Shown: positions 26,373-34,318 of the stretch, in pieces
Layout: every line of letters starts with the position of its first letter
How positions within the stretch are numbered: the first letter of the stretch is position 1
Translations under genes and position numbers: made by a program
Assembly: GCA_900542495.1 (NCBI GenBank)
Contig: UQNW01000006.1
Coordinates: 1 to 64,000 of the forward strand
Direction of reading: 5' to 3'
Origin: an uncultured Roseburia sp.
GTDB taxonomy: Bacteria; Bacillota; Clostridia; Lachnospirales; Lachnospiraceae
DNA: 64,000 nt
Notes under the pieces: model-generated
What the model saw: the letters and a program-made list of their open reading frames with translations, nothing else
Database searches by the model: none
What the model was told of the DNA's origin: nothing

Positions 26373-26847
26373 GGTTACTCTCCTTTCTTATTCTTTGCTT
26401 TCCACGATAAAAAGTCACTCTTGCCCAATTTTCATCTTTACCCATAATTTCTCCAATTTCTTTAAATGTAAAATCGCCATTTAATCTCAAATACATAACT
26501 TCTCGCACCGGCTCCTCCAACAAATGAAGTTTTTTATACAACTCTATTACTTCCATTTTCTGTATTGCCGAATTTTCTGTAATTTTCTGACAAATAGTTT
26601 CTTCTACATATTCTGCCACTACTTCTCTATCTTTTTTCTTTAGCTCTTTATACCATAAATGTTTTGCAATCGAACATAACCATACATATATCTTACAGTC
26701 ACCACGAAAACTATCAATAGATTTTAGCGCTTGAAAAAAAGTTTCTTGTGTGAGTTCTTCGCTTAAATGAGCATCATGACAAAGGCTAAATAAAAAATTA
26801 TATACTTGTGGCATATATTTTCGATAGATTTCTACCATTTCTTCCAT
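26362..26847 (-). CDS. ECF-type RNA polymerase sigma factor
   Basis: At 161 residues this has only sigma regions 2 and 4, the hallmark of ECF factors: region 2 (YNFLFSLCHDAHLSEELTQE ... YVWLCSIAKH) and region 4 (VREVMYLRLNGDFTFKEIGE ... ARVTFYRGKQ). It is encoded with its membrane anti-sigma factor. Upstream, tgtaacg (26890-26896, minus strand) followed after about 15 bases by gtac could be an autoregulated ECF promoter, but the match is weak. Targets are not visible in the window. Confidence 0.93.
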   Translation of the reverse strand: MEEMVEIYRKYMPQVYNFLFSLCHDAHLSEELTQETFFQALKSIDSFRGDCKIYVWLCSIAKHLWYKELKKKDREVVAEYVEETICQKITENSAIQKMEVIELYKKLHLLEEPVREVMYLRLNGDFTFKEIGEIMGKDENWARVTFYRGKQRIRKESNHEM

Positions 26848-27190
26848 ACTCTACCCTCCTTTATCTATATGTACTTTACATATATTTTTCGTTACACATT
26901 TTTTTAATTTTTAAAAATGACGTAGATAATGTTACCACTACCTACGCCATTTCTCATTACATCTTTGAAATATTTACTCCATTTTCTTTCAACTTTTACT
27001 CCAAATTTACTCCATTCTAAAAATCTGTTACGATATTTTGCGGTATTCTGCGATACCTTTTCTTTGAAGAAAAATGTCTGTAAACCTTGATTTCAAGCGA
27101 ACTTTTCAATATTCTCAAGTGCTTTATTCTGTTGTCAGCGATGAGGAATAAATATTATTATTCCTCATCGCTGGACAGAGATTATTTCAC
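26848..27190. other. Intergenic region upstream of ECF sigma and tyrS promoter
   Basis: This region has no gene that I can support. It holds a possible ECF promoter next to the sigma gene, three loose copies of tttactcca (about 26980-27018), and a perfect 16-bp inverted repeat cagcgatgaggaataa/ttattcctcatcgctg (27136-27151 and 27158-27173) that ends 17 bases before the -35 of the tyrS promoter. That hairpin could end transcription from the left or be a protein site. Confidence 0.45.
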
Positions 27191-27220
27191 TTGACAAATC
27201 ATTTTTTTCGTGCTTATAAT
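27191..27220 (+). promoter_or_regulatory. Promoter of tyrS leader
   Basis: TTGACA (27191-27196), an 18-base spacer and TATAAT (27215-27220) form a strong sigma-A promoter right before the T-box leader. Confidence 0.8.
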
Positions 27221-27226
27221 AGCGTT

Positions 27227-27522
27227 AATTGAAGCAGAACACAGGCTTTGACGGGAAGAAGTACAGTTAAGCGGAAGATACAGAAAGCTGCCGGCTGATG
27301 AGAGGCGCATCGGAATCTTAATTCGAATACATCCCCGAGCTTCACACCGAATTTGTTTTTGATATTTGATAATCTTGCAATAGTAGGCTGTGACGTAGTG
27401 GCGCACGTTAACCGCGCCGGAGTGTTGTCGGACACTCACGAAGGTAAGCAGTGTGAGCTGCTTATGAATTAAGGTGGTAACACGAGTTTAACCCTCGTCC
27501 TTTTATTAGGACGGGGGTTTTT
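27227..27522 (+). promoter_or_regulatory. Tyrosine T-box riboswitch with terminator
   Basis: The leader shows a long stem I with a specifier loop reading gaa-TAC-atc (about 27324-27332); TAC is a tyrosine codon. It is followed by the conserved T-box aaggtggtaacacgag (27471-27486) and a rho-independent terminator ccctcgtcc...ggacgggggttttt (27492-27522). Uncharged tRNA-Tyr would bind the specifier and T-box and prevent termination, so tyrS is made when tyrosine is short. This matches the gene downstream. Confidence 0.92.
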
Positions 27523-27537
27523 GCGCGTATTAAATGA

Positions 27538-27654
27538 GCAGTGCCGTCTGAGGAAAGAACAAAATGCTGTGCTTGCACAATGCATTTTGTGATTTTCTTA
27601 GACGATAGGGCGAAGCCCGCGAACGAGAGAGCTTCGCTCTCGAGTGGGCACTGC
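27538..27654. repeat. Multi-hairpin structured element C, copy 2
   Basis: Between the T-box terminator and the tyrS start, gcagtgcc (27538-27545) closes with ggcactgc (27647-27654). Inside are a long hairpin gtctgaggaaa...ttttcttagac with an acaaaatgc/gcattttgt tip (27546-27603), a mini-hairpin gggc-gaa-gccc (27608-27618), and gagagc-ttc-gctctc (27627-27641). The fold order matches element C1 between pgk and tpiA, though the primary sequence differs. It lies in the tyrS 5' leader after the T-box. Confidence 0.55.
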
Positions 27655-27697
27655 GGATTTTAATCGTTCACTCAAAAAAAGAAAGGAACCTAATAAA

Positions 27698-28924
27698 ATG
27701 ACATTATACGACGAATTAGTTGCCCGCGGTCTTATCGCGCAGGTAACAGACGAAGAAGAGATCAAAGATTTGATCAACAACGGAAAAGCAACTTTTTATA
27801 TCGGATTTGATCCGACAGCAGACAGCCTTCACGTAGGACATTTCATGGCACTCTGCCTCATGAAACGTCTCCAGATGGCTGGAAACAAACCAATCGCTTT
27901 AATCGGTGGCGGTACCGCAATGATCGGTGATCCGTCCGGACGTACCGACATGCGTCAGATGATGACACCGGAAACCATCCAGCACAACTGTGACTGCTTC
28001 AAGAAACAGATGAGCCGTTTCATCGACTTCTCCGATGGAAAAGCATTAATGGTAAATAACGCTGACTGGCTCATGGACTTAAATTACATCGACGTTCTCC
28101 GTGAAGTTGGTGCTCATTTCTCTGTAAACCGTATGCTCACTGCTGAGTGCTACAAACAGCGTATGGAGAAAGGCTTAAGCTTCTTGGAGTTCAACTACAT
28201 GATCATGCAGAGCTACGATTTCTACACCTTATACCAGAAATACGGCTGCAACATGGAGTTCGGCGGCGATGACCAGTGGAGCAACATGTTAGGTGGTACC
28301 GAGCTGATCCGCCGTAAACTCGGAAAAGACGCTTACGCTATGACCATCAACCTTCTTTTAAATTCTGAGGGAAAAAAGATGGGAAAAACCCAGTCCGGCG
28401 CTGTATGGCTTGATCCTGAGAAAACTTCTCCATTCGACTTCTTCCAGTACTGGAGAAACGTGGCAGACTCTGACGTATTAAAATGTATCCGTATGCTGAC
28501 TTTCCTTCCATTAGAGGAAATCGATGCAATGGAAAGCTGGGAAGGTGCACAGCTTAATCAGGCAAAAGAAATCCTTGCATTCGAGCTGACCAAATTAGTT
28601 CACGGGGAAGAGGAAGCAACAAAAGCAAGAGAAGCTTCCCACGCACTTTTTGCCGGTGGCGGTGATTCCGCACATATGCCAACGGTAGAGTTATCCTCTG
28701 CTGATTTTGCAGACGGGGATATGGACATCTTAGCTCTTCTCGTAAAAACAGAGCTTGCTCCATCCCGTTCTGACGCAAGACGTGCCGTAGAACAGGGCGG
28801 TGTCTCCGTTGCAGACGAAAAAGTAACCGATATTAAAACCGCTTACAATGCAGATTTCTTCGGCGCAGATGGACTTGTTGTAAAACGTGGTAAAAAGAAA
28901 TTCGTGAAAGTGCTTGTGAAATAA
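27698..28924 (+). CDS. tyrS: Tyrosyl-tRNA synthetase
   Basis: The 408-residue enzyme charges tRNA-Tyr. The class I signatures are HVGH (residues 45-48, HIGH type) and KMGKT (KMSKS type, near residue 228). The tyrosine/tRNA pocket [18 protein letters not shown] and GGDDQWSNM are clear, and an S4 RNA-binding domain closes the protein. I chose the ATG at 27698 because gaaagga precedes it; the open frame before it is element C2. It is controlled by the upstream tyrosine T-box and followed after 2 bases by a GNAT gene. Confidence 0.97.
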   Translation: MTLYDELVARGLIAQVTDEEEIKDLINNGKATFYIGFDPTADSLHVGHFMALCLMKRLQMAGNKPIALIGGGTAMIGDPSGRTDMRQMMTPETIQHNCDCFKKQMSRFIDFSDGKALMVNNADWLMDLNYIDVLREVGAHFSVNRMLTAECYKQRMEKGLSFLEFNYMIMQSYDFYTLYQKYGCNMEFGGDDQWSNMLGGTELIRRKLGKDAYAMTINLLLNSEGKKMGKTQSGAVWLDPEKTSPFDFFQYWRNVADSDVLKCIRMLTFLPLEEIDAMESWEGAQLNQAKEILAFELTKLVHGEEEATKAREASHALFAGGGDSAHMPTVELSSADFADGDMDILALLVKTELAPSRSDARRAVEQGGVSVADEKVTDIKTAYNADFFGADGLVVKRGKKKFVKVLVK

Positions 28925-28926
28925 TT

Positions 28927-29388
28927 ATGAACTGTATCATAAGAAATGCACAAATGAGCGACTATGACTCCGTCGTCCGCATCTTAAATCAGGGGCAGGC
29001 GCTTCATATAAACTGGCGTCCCGATATTTACAAACCCAATGATGCGCTTCTGCCAAAGGCAGTATTTGAGGAAATCGTAAAAGGCGATACTTTCTATATT
29101 GCAGAAAATGAAGGAAATGTGATCGGAATTTTAGAACTTATCTTCCGGCATATTGAATCTCCTGCACAGGTGACACGGGACATTGTTTTTATCGACACAA
29201 TGGCGGTTGACGAACCTTACCGCGGCATGGGTGTCGGACATCTTTTCTTTGAAAAAGTAAAAGAGATAAAAGCAAAAAAAAATCTTGACGGCATTGAACT
29301 TCAGGTGAATGCAAAAAATAAAGCTGCCTACGAGATGTACTGTAATTACGGATTTACGGAAAAATCCATTAATATGGAATTACTGTAA
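28927..29388 (+). CDS. GNAT-family N-acetyltransferase
   Basis: A 153-residue GNAT protein with the acetyl-CoA-binding motif A (R-G-M-G-V-G-x-L in YRGMGVGHLFFEKV), an acidic IDTMAVDEPYRG lead-in and a C-terminal YCNYGF typical of the fold. It begins 2 bases after the tyrS stop, so it shares its transcript and T-box control. The acceptor substrate is unknown; the coupling to tyrS is most likely organisational only. Confidence 0.85.
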   Translation: MNCIIRNAQMSDYDSVVRILNQGQALHINWRPDIYKPNDALLPKAVFEEIVKGDTFYIAENEGNVIGILELIFRHIESPAQVTRDIVFIDTMAVDEPYRGMGVGHLFFEKVKEIKAKKNLDGIELQVNAKNKAAYEMYCNYGFTEKSINMELL

Positions 29389-29409
29389 AAACTATATTTA
29401 CCTAAAAAA

Positions 29410-29454
29410 AGGACACATATCACAATGTTATATGCATTAGAGGATATGTGTCCT
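29410..29454. terminator. Terminator between GNAT and ATPase genes
   Basis: aggacacatatc (29410-29421) and gatatgtgtcct (29443-29454) form a 12-bp stem between convergent genes. A run of A lies before it, giving a T-run on the minus strand, so it best terminates the ATPase gene and may serve both. Confidence 0.7.
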
Positions 29455-29477
29455 GATCTAATATATTTCTATGCGTT

Positions 29478-30785
29478 TTATTGGTTGACATAATTTTCTA
29501 TCCACTTAATTGCATAAAGAGGAATATTCGTCATCCAATCCTGCTCTCTATAATCCGACATTGATGTCCGGACTGCATAAGATGGTTGATACTTTTCACA
29601 AAAAGCTTTCAAACTCTTTGCTTTCAGATTTTCTTCCGCTTTCACTTCAATTGGAATAACAGATGTTTTTCCCTGAACTAAAAAATCAATCTCTCCCTTG
29701 GAATTTTGCGTTGAATAATAGTAAGGTATCACTCCGACATCTGATATTAACTGCTGCAATATATACTGCTCTGTCAATGATCCCTTAAATTCTGTAAAAA
29801 TCTTATTTCCTTCTATAATCACTTTTGCATCCAGATCTGTCATCGCTATGAGCAATCCAATATCCACTAAAAAAAGCTTAAAAGCATCAAAATCAATATA
29901 TGCTTTCAATGGAAGATCCGGTTTTTGAATCCGCTGTACTTTATGAATCAATCCGCAATCCAATAACCATTGAATTGCCAGTTCAAAATCCTTTGCCCGG
30001 CTCCCCTCACGTACCTGTCCGTAAATATATTTTTTATTCTCTTTTGCAAGCTGCATCGGAATCGAGTTCCACACAAGATTCAGTCTTGGAACAAGCTTTA
30101 TTTCTGCATGCTTTGAAAAGTCCTGCTGATAATAATTAATAAGATTCTTCTGAATCGCACGAACACGATTATAATCCTTTTTTTCCGAAAAATCTTTTAC
30201 CACCTCTGGCATCCCACCTACAAAATAGTATTCCCTTAAACGTTCTATATATTTTGTTTTGAACACTGTTACCATCTGCGTATCACAACTGTCTAACATG
30301 GAAACAAATTGTTTTTCTCCCATTGCGCACAAAAATTCCCTAAAATTTAGCGGATATAAATCAAGAAAATCTACCTTCCCGACTGGAAATGACGTACCCT
30401 GGTGTAATGCAACTCCAAGAAGTGATCCTGCTGCAACAATTGCATACTGAGGTGCATTTTCATGAAAATACTTTAATGATGTAAGTGCTTTTGGTACTTC
30501 CTGAATTTCGTCAAAAATAATCAGCGTATTCTCTGCCTCAATAGAAACTCCTGTCTCAGCACTGATCGCCAAAACCAGTCTTTCAATGTCTAAATCTCCT
30601 TCGAATACCTGTTTCATACGGGCGTTATTATCAAAATTAACATAGGCTGTCTTCTCAAAATACTGTTGACCAAATGTCTTCATGATCCATGTTTTTCCGA
30701 CCTGTCTTGCCCCGCGAATAATCAATGGTTTTCTATTTTCATTCTCTTTCCATTCTTTCATTCGTGATAATGCAAATCGTTCCAT
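29478..30785 (-). CDS. AAA_14/DUF4143 ATPase
   Basis: This 435-residue protein has a P-loop NTPase domain with Walker A GARQVGKT (about residues 25-32) and Walker B TLIIFDEIQE, then the winged-helix and DUF4143 nuclease-like part with EIDFLVQGK...PIEVKA (a PD-(D/E)XK-type D-x-E-x-K pattern) near residue 370. Such proteins are widespread in gut anaerobes, often in many copies. Their role is not settled; toxin-antitoxin or defence-like functions have been suggested. It is a single gene with its own terminator. Confidence 0.85.
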   Translation of the reverse strand: MERFALSRMKEWKENENRKPLIIRGARQVGKTWIMKTFGQQYFEKTAYVNFDNNARMKQVFEGDLDIERLVLAISAETGVSIEAENTLIIFDEIQEVPKALTSLKYFHENAPQYAIVAAGSLLGVALHQGTSFPVGKVDFLDLYPLNFREFLCAMGEKQFVSMLDSCDTQMVTVFKTKYIERLREYYFVGGMPEVVKDFSEKKDYNRVRAIQKNLINYYQQDFSKHAEIKLVPRLNLVWNSIPMQLAKENKKYIYGQVREGSRAKDFELAIQWLLDCGLIHKVQRIQKPDLPLKAYIDFDAFKLFLVDIGLLIAMTDLDAKVIIEGNKIFTEFKGSLTEQYILQQLISDVGVIPYYYSTQNSKGEIDFLVQGKTSVIPIEVKAEENLKAKSLKAFCEKYQPSYAVRTSMSDYREQDWMTNIPLYAIKWIENYVNQ

Positions 30786-31005
30786 GAGCCTTCCTCCAAC
30801 TCCTATATTCTATAAGAATCCATTAAATTATTTCCATATATCTGCATTATAAAATTCTACCCCACAGGTGTCAACATTATTAAGGATGTAAATATGTATT
30901 TAATCAACACTTTTAAGGACGAAAAAATGTATAAACATATCATTTCTTCCGGCGAATCGATGAGATATCCTCCCGCAGCTACCAGTTCCACATGGCGGAG
31001 TGCTC
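30786..31005 (-). other. Intergenic region with possible coding remnant
   Basis: No complete gene is present. On the minus strand the part near 30930-31030 reads without stops as LRALRHVELVAAGGYLID-SPEEM type sequence, in a frame different from the nuclease fragment just before it. This looks like a leftover of another protein joined to the end of that fragment. I cannot assign it to a family. Confidence 0.25.
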
Positions 31006-31206
31006 TTAAATTTTCCAGCGGGCTTCCAAATCATTATTAATTTCTTCGATCACACATTCATGCTCTTTTGTTTTCCGGTCATAATTGATCCCAACGAGAA
31101 GCAAATTTCCCTGATAATCTTTCAGACTTCTGCAGTACTCATTTCTTTTTATCTGGTTAATTGCTCCCTCGGCAGTTCTATCCCTCTTCAAAGGTAACCC
31201 CTGCAT
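31006..31206 (-). pseudogene. C-terminal fragment of PD-(D/E)XK (DUF1703) nuclease-ATPase
   Basis: The 66 codons match the end of the AAA-ATPase-like/DUF1703 nuclease proteins common in gut Clostridia. The pattern is AINQIKRNEYCRSLKDYQGN-LLLVGINYDRKTKEHECVIE: a helix with Q-I-K, a Y-x-G-N turn and the final beta strands. The ATPase domain and the catalytic D/E-x-K part are missing and no start with a ribosome site is visible. It is a remnant of a 500-600-residue gene. Confidence 0.6.
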
Positions 31207-31227
31207 TAGAAAACAATCGCACTACTC

Positions 31228-32367
31228 TTATTTCTTCTCTCCGTCAACCTTGCGGAAGTTATTGAAATCGTTCACGATCTCCCGCACGCACCAGACAAGT
31301 GTATCGAATGCGCCCGCCTCATACAGATTGATCAGAATCATTCCGACTGGGATTGCAAGGATCATTCCGACCACACTGCTGATACGGTAGCCGATATACA
31401 TAAAAAATAAAGAAGCAAACGGATCAAGTCCCACCGTATCTCCAATCAGCTTCGGCTGTACAAGCTGGTGCACCACAAGCGTAACGATATATAAAAGCAG
31501 CATTCCGGCTGCCATTTTATAATCTCCGGTAAAAAGCTTGATGACTGCCCACGGACAGAGCACCGTTCCTGTTCCAAACACCGGGAGCATGTCAAGAAAC
31601 CCTATGCCAAATGCGATCAGCCATGCAAAATCCACACGCAGGATCATAAGCCCGATCAGAAGGATCACATAGATCACTCCCATGATCTTAAACTGCGCTT
31701 TAAAATACCCTCCGACTGCCTTCGCAAGCTGGCTGCAAATATTTCTGCTTTTTTCTAAAAATGCCGGTGAAAGATGTTTTTCAACTCCGCTGATCAGCTT
31801 ATCTTTATCCGCAATGAAAAAATAAGTTGCAAGCAGGCTGACGACCACACTCACAAGCACATCCGGCAGACTTTTTGCGAAATCACTGATCGTTGCCAGT
31901 GTTGACGTATCCAATCCCGATACCAGATTTGTGAAAAAATTCTCAATTGCCGTTTCAATCTGGCTTAAATCCACATTCTGTGTAAACGGAAGCCTCTCTA
32001 ACAAGCCCTGAAGCTGATTGATTGCCTCGGTAAATTCATTTCCTGCATTTGCTGACATCGTCGGCAGATACGCTGTAAAAGCAGTAAGTCCTTTTACGAG
32101 CATAGAGCCTGCACCGTAACACACCAGTACAATAAGACCGATCACCACCACGATCATCAGTACCGAACCGAATTTTCGATTGATCTTAATGTATTTTTCC
32201 AAAAATCTTACGATTGGATTAGCGATCAGCGCAAAAATCAGTCCGATCACGAATGGCATAAAATATGCGATCATCTTCGGCAGCAAACATATGATAAAAA
32301 GTAATACCACAATCGCTGCCAGAAAATTGCAGGCAATTTTTAAATATTTTGTCTTAAGATCACTCAT
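31228..32367 (-). CDS. AI-2E/YtvI-family membrane transporter
   Basis: This 379-residue inner-membrane protein has about eight predicted helices: two at the N-terminus, a long soluble middle part (residues ~100-200) and a dense C-terminal block. The C-terminal DMLPVFGTG...QPKLIGDTVGLDPFASL signature is that of the AI-2E family permeases (PerM/TqsA/YtvI). Function in Clostridia is unclear: proposed roles include export of small molecules, Na+/H+ exchange and, for YtvI, sporulation. It is a single gene with repeat B3 just upstream, so its promoter may lie near or inside that repeat. Confidence 0.85.
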   Translation of the reverse strand: MSDLKTKYLKIACNFLAAIVVLLFIICLLPKMIAYFMPFVIGLIFALIANPIVRFLEKYIKINRKFGSVLMIVVVIGLIVLVCYGAGSMLVKGLTAFTAYLPTMSANAGNEFTEAINQLQGLLERLPFTQNVDLSQIETAIENFFTNLVSGLDTSTLATISDFAKSLPDVLVSVVVSLLATYFFIADKDKLISGVEKHLSPAFLEKSRNICSQLAKAVGGYFKAQFKIMGVIYVILLIGLMILRVDFAWLIAFGIGFLDMLPVFGTGTVLCPWAVIKLFTGDYKMAAGMLLLYIVTLVVHQLVQPKLIGDTVGLDPFASLFFMYIGYRISSVVGMILAIPVGMILINLYEAGAFDTLVWCVREIVNDFNNFRKVDGEKK

Positions 32368-32424
32368 AACCTCTCCTTTTCAAAAAATGTATCCAATTCT
32401 TACTATCTTTTTTATCTGAAGTAC

Positions 32425-32506
32425 AGAAACTCATGAAAAACGTGTCTTCGAAAATTTTGTTAATTCTTCACAATCCTCTCAACCTTAATCAAAGTTTCGC
32501 AATTAC
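32425..32506. repeat. Structured repeat family B, copy 3 (shortened)
   Basis: The gap between the AI-2E gene and the flippase gene carries agaaactcatgaa...gtgtcttcgaaaattttgttaattcttcacaat...aaagtttcgcaatta. The ends correspond to the gcgaaactc termini of family B and the inner stretch to its acacgtttt-cgaaaattttgttaatt segment. The central hairpins are missing, so this is an internally deleted copy. Confidence 0.6.
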
Positions 32507-32565
32507 CTAATATAAATCACATTGTAGCACACACCTTCCTGAAAAACTCCAATTTTCTGAAGGTT

Positions 32566-33687
32566 TTATACTTTCTTAACCAAATCTTTATTTTTCGGAA
32601 AGACTTTTCTTGCCAGAACCACCAAAAGGCTTACGAAAAGGAGAAAATAAAAGTTCAATCCCCTACTCACTAACATGGACGGAAGCAGACGATCCGCCGC
32701 AAATACCGGTGCAAAAACGGACTGATACATCAGCTCCGTAATGCCCTGTGCGCCTGGAAGTGGCAGCATATCGACTGCAATGTAAACCGATGCCTGTAAA
32801 ATCATGACCTGCTGCAGGGAAGTCCCCGACTGTCCCAGCCCAAGATACACCATATACGTGAGTAAAAACACACTGCATCTCTGCAAAAATGTAACAAACA
32901 GGATCACCATTAATTTTCCCGGATGCTGTTTCAGCCACTCTACAGCCTGTCTATAGTTTTCCGTAAATGCACGCACCTTATCCATGCGCGCTGGATTTTC
33001 CTTCCAGATGCCAAGGCGGATCATCTGCCTCTCTACCCACGCTCCGGCACCGATCATCCACTCCGGAAAAAGCATGGCTGCAAGTACAACCATAACCACG
33101 ATCGTATTGAGCGCAAGTCCTAACAGATACAATGGAAAAAAAGAATATAATTCCGTTTTCAGCGTTCCGCCACAAAACAGCAGAATACCCACGCCTAAAA
33201 CTACCAACACAAATTTGTAAACAACTGCCACGGTCATAAGCACCACCGTACTGTTTGAACCTTTCTGTCCGTCCTTATTCATATAATAAAGCTGTGCCGG
33301 CTGTCCGCCTGTCGCGGACGGTGTGATTCCCGAATAAAAAAATCCGATAAAGGAATACTGGATGCATTGAAAAAACGATACCGCCGTTCTCTTTTCTAAA
33401 ATCCCATAGTTTGTTCCGGCAGCTTTTTTTGCGCTTGCCATAGACTCCAGCAGATACCAGATCATGCTGCCCTCTGCGCAGACAAAAAACAATGCCAACC
33501 CTGCCGCAGCCACAAGGTACGGAACAGACATTGTTCGGACTGCCCGGTAAATTTCTGACAGATTCTGTCCATGAAGGAACGTATAAAACGTGAGAACCAT
33601 CATTCCAAGAAAGAAAAGCAACTGCGCCATCTGTTTTTTCTTTCCGGATAACTTTTCCTTCTTTTTTCTGCAAATATCCTTCCGCAT
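32566..33687 (-). CDS. Lysylphosphatidylglycerol synthase-type (UPF0104) flippase
   Basis: A 373-residue integral membrane protein of the LPG_synthase_TM/UPF0104 family: a basic N-terminus, about eight helices and the GITPSATGGQPAQLYYM loop and LPLPGAQGITELMY motif that mark the family. Members without the C-terminal aminoacyl-transferase domain, like this one, are thought to flip or transport glycolipids or phospholipids. I chose the start at 33687; an ATG 14 codons earlier overlaps the upstream gene, but the later one follows aaggtggt. It is the last gene of an operon with a glycosyltransferase and a papain-like protein, which supports a role in a surface glycolipid. Confidence 0.85.
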   Translation of the reverse strand: MRKDICRKKKEKLSGKKKQMAQLLFFLGMMVLTFYTFLHGQNLSEIYRAVRTMSVPYLVAAAGLALFFVCAEGSMIWYLLESMASAKKAAGTNYGILEKRTAVSFFQCIQYSFIGFFYSGITPSATGGQPAQLYYMNKDGQKGSNSTVVLMTVAVVYKFVLVVLGVGILLFCGGTLKTELYSFFPLYLLGLALNTIVVMVVLAAMLFPEWMIGAGAWVERQMIRLGIWKENPARMDKVRAFTENYRQAVEWLKQHPGKLMVILFVTFLQRCSVFLLTYMVYLGLGQSGTSLQQVMILQASVYIAVDMLPLPGAQGITELMYQSVFAPVFAADRLLPSMLVSRGLNFYFLLFVSLLVVLARKVFPKNKDLVKKV

Positions 33688-33706
33688 ATCGGTCAGACCA
33701 CCTTTC

Positions 33707-34279
33707 TTATGCCATTTTTTCAACAGCAAAAACCTGCTGCTCCTGCATGTTGGAAAGTTCGACTAATTCTCTTAGACTTCCCTCAAACACTTTTTTCTGT
33801 CCGAATTTTTCCATAAAATCTTTCGGTGTGACAAGGGAAAAATGTTTTTCCCACTGACAGACACCGTACTCCTCTAACACTCTCGCCACATAGGAAGAAC
33901 AGGTGTAGTGCCTCTCCTGATAAAATGGAATGTTCCATAAAATAAACGGCAGACCTGCAACCGCATAATGATAATGAAATCTTTCCTGCATTGCCAGCCG
34001 TAATTCCTGCCGGATTGCCTCCTTTTGTGCCAGCGTGCATTCGACGCTGCACACCATATAATCAGCCGTTGGAAACACGGTCAGAATTTTTCTTTTATCT
34101 TCTTTTTCAAACCCGGCAAGAAGCGGGATTGCCGGATTTCTGCGTCCAACACTGTATGCTTCCTCAAGTTCTTCATCCATTGACAGTACCACATGGATGT
34201 ATTTCTGTTTTATCACGCGCCGGATGATCCCTGCAAAAAAGCCCGGTGTATCAACAAACGCTATGTAAATCTGTGCCAT
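33707..34279 (-). CDS. Permuted papain-fold (YiiX/C92-like) hydrolase
   Basis: This 190-residue protein has the order His then Cys seen in permuted NlpC/P60 (YiiX-like, C92) enzymes. His29 lies in KQKYIHVVLSMDEE, with acidic residues just after it, and Cys127 lies at the start of a helix in HYTCSSYVARVLEEYG. There is no signal peptide, so it acts in the cytosol or at the inner membrane face. Some relatives cleave lipid or thioester-like bonds. The assignment rests on these motifs only. It sits 39 bases after the glycosyltransferase and 20 bases before the flippase start, i.e. in one operon. Confidence 0.6.
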   Translation of the reverse strand: MAQIYIAFVDTPGFFAGIIRRVIKQKYIHVVLSMDEELEEAYSVGRRNPAIPLLAGFEKEDKRKILTVFPTADYMVCSVECTLAQKEAIRQELRLAMQERFHYHYAVAGLPFILWNIPFYQERHYTCSSYVARVLEEYGVCQWEKHFSLVTPKDFMEKFGQKKVFEGSLRELVELSNMQEQQVFAVEKMA

Positions 34280-34318
34280 AATTTTTTCCCCGTTCGTTCT
34301 TTTTCTGCTGCTACTGTG

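Noticed and set aside
26980..27020. tttactcca repeats as an attachment site or integrase tail
   Set aside because: Three irregular copies of a 9-base string in an A+T-rich gap, with no integrase or tRNA nearby, are not enough evidence.
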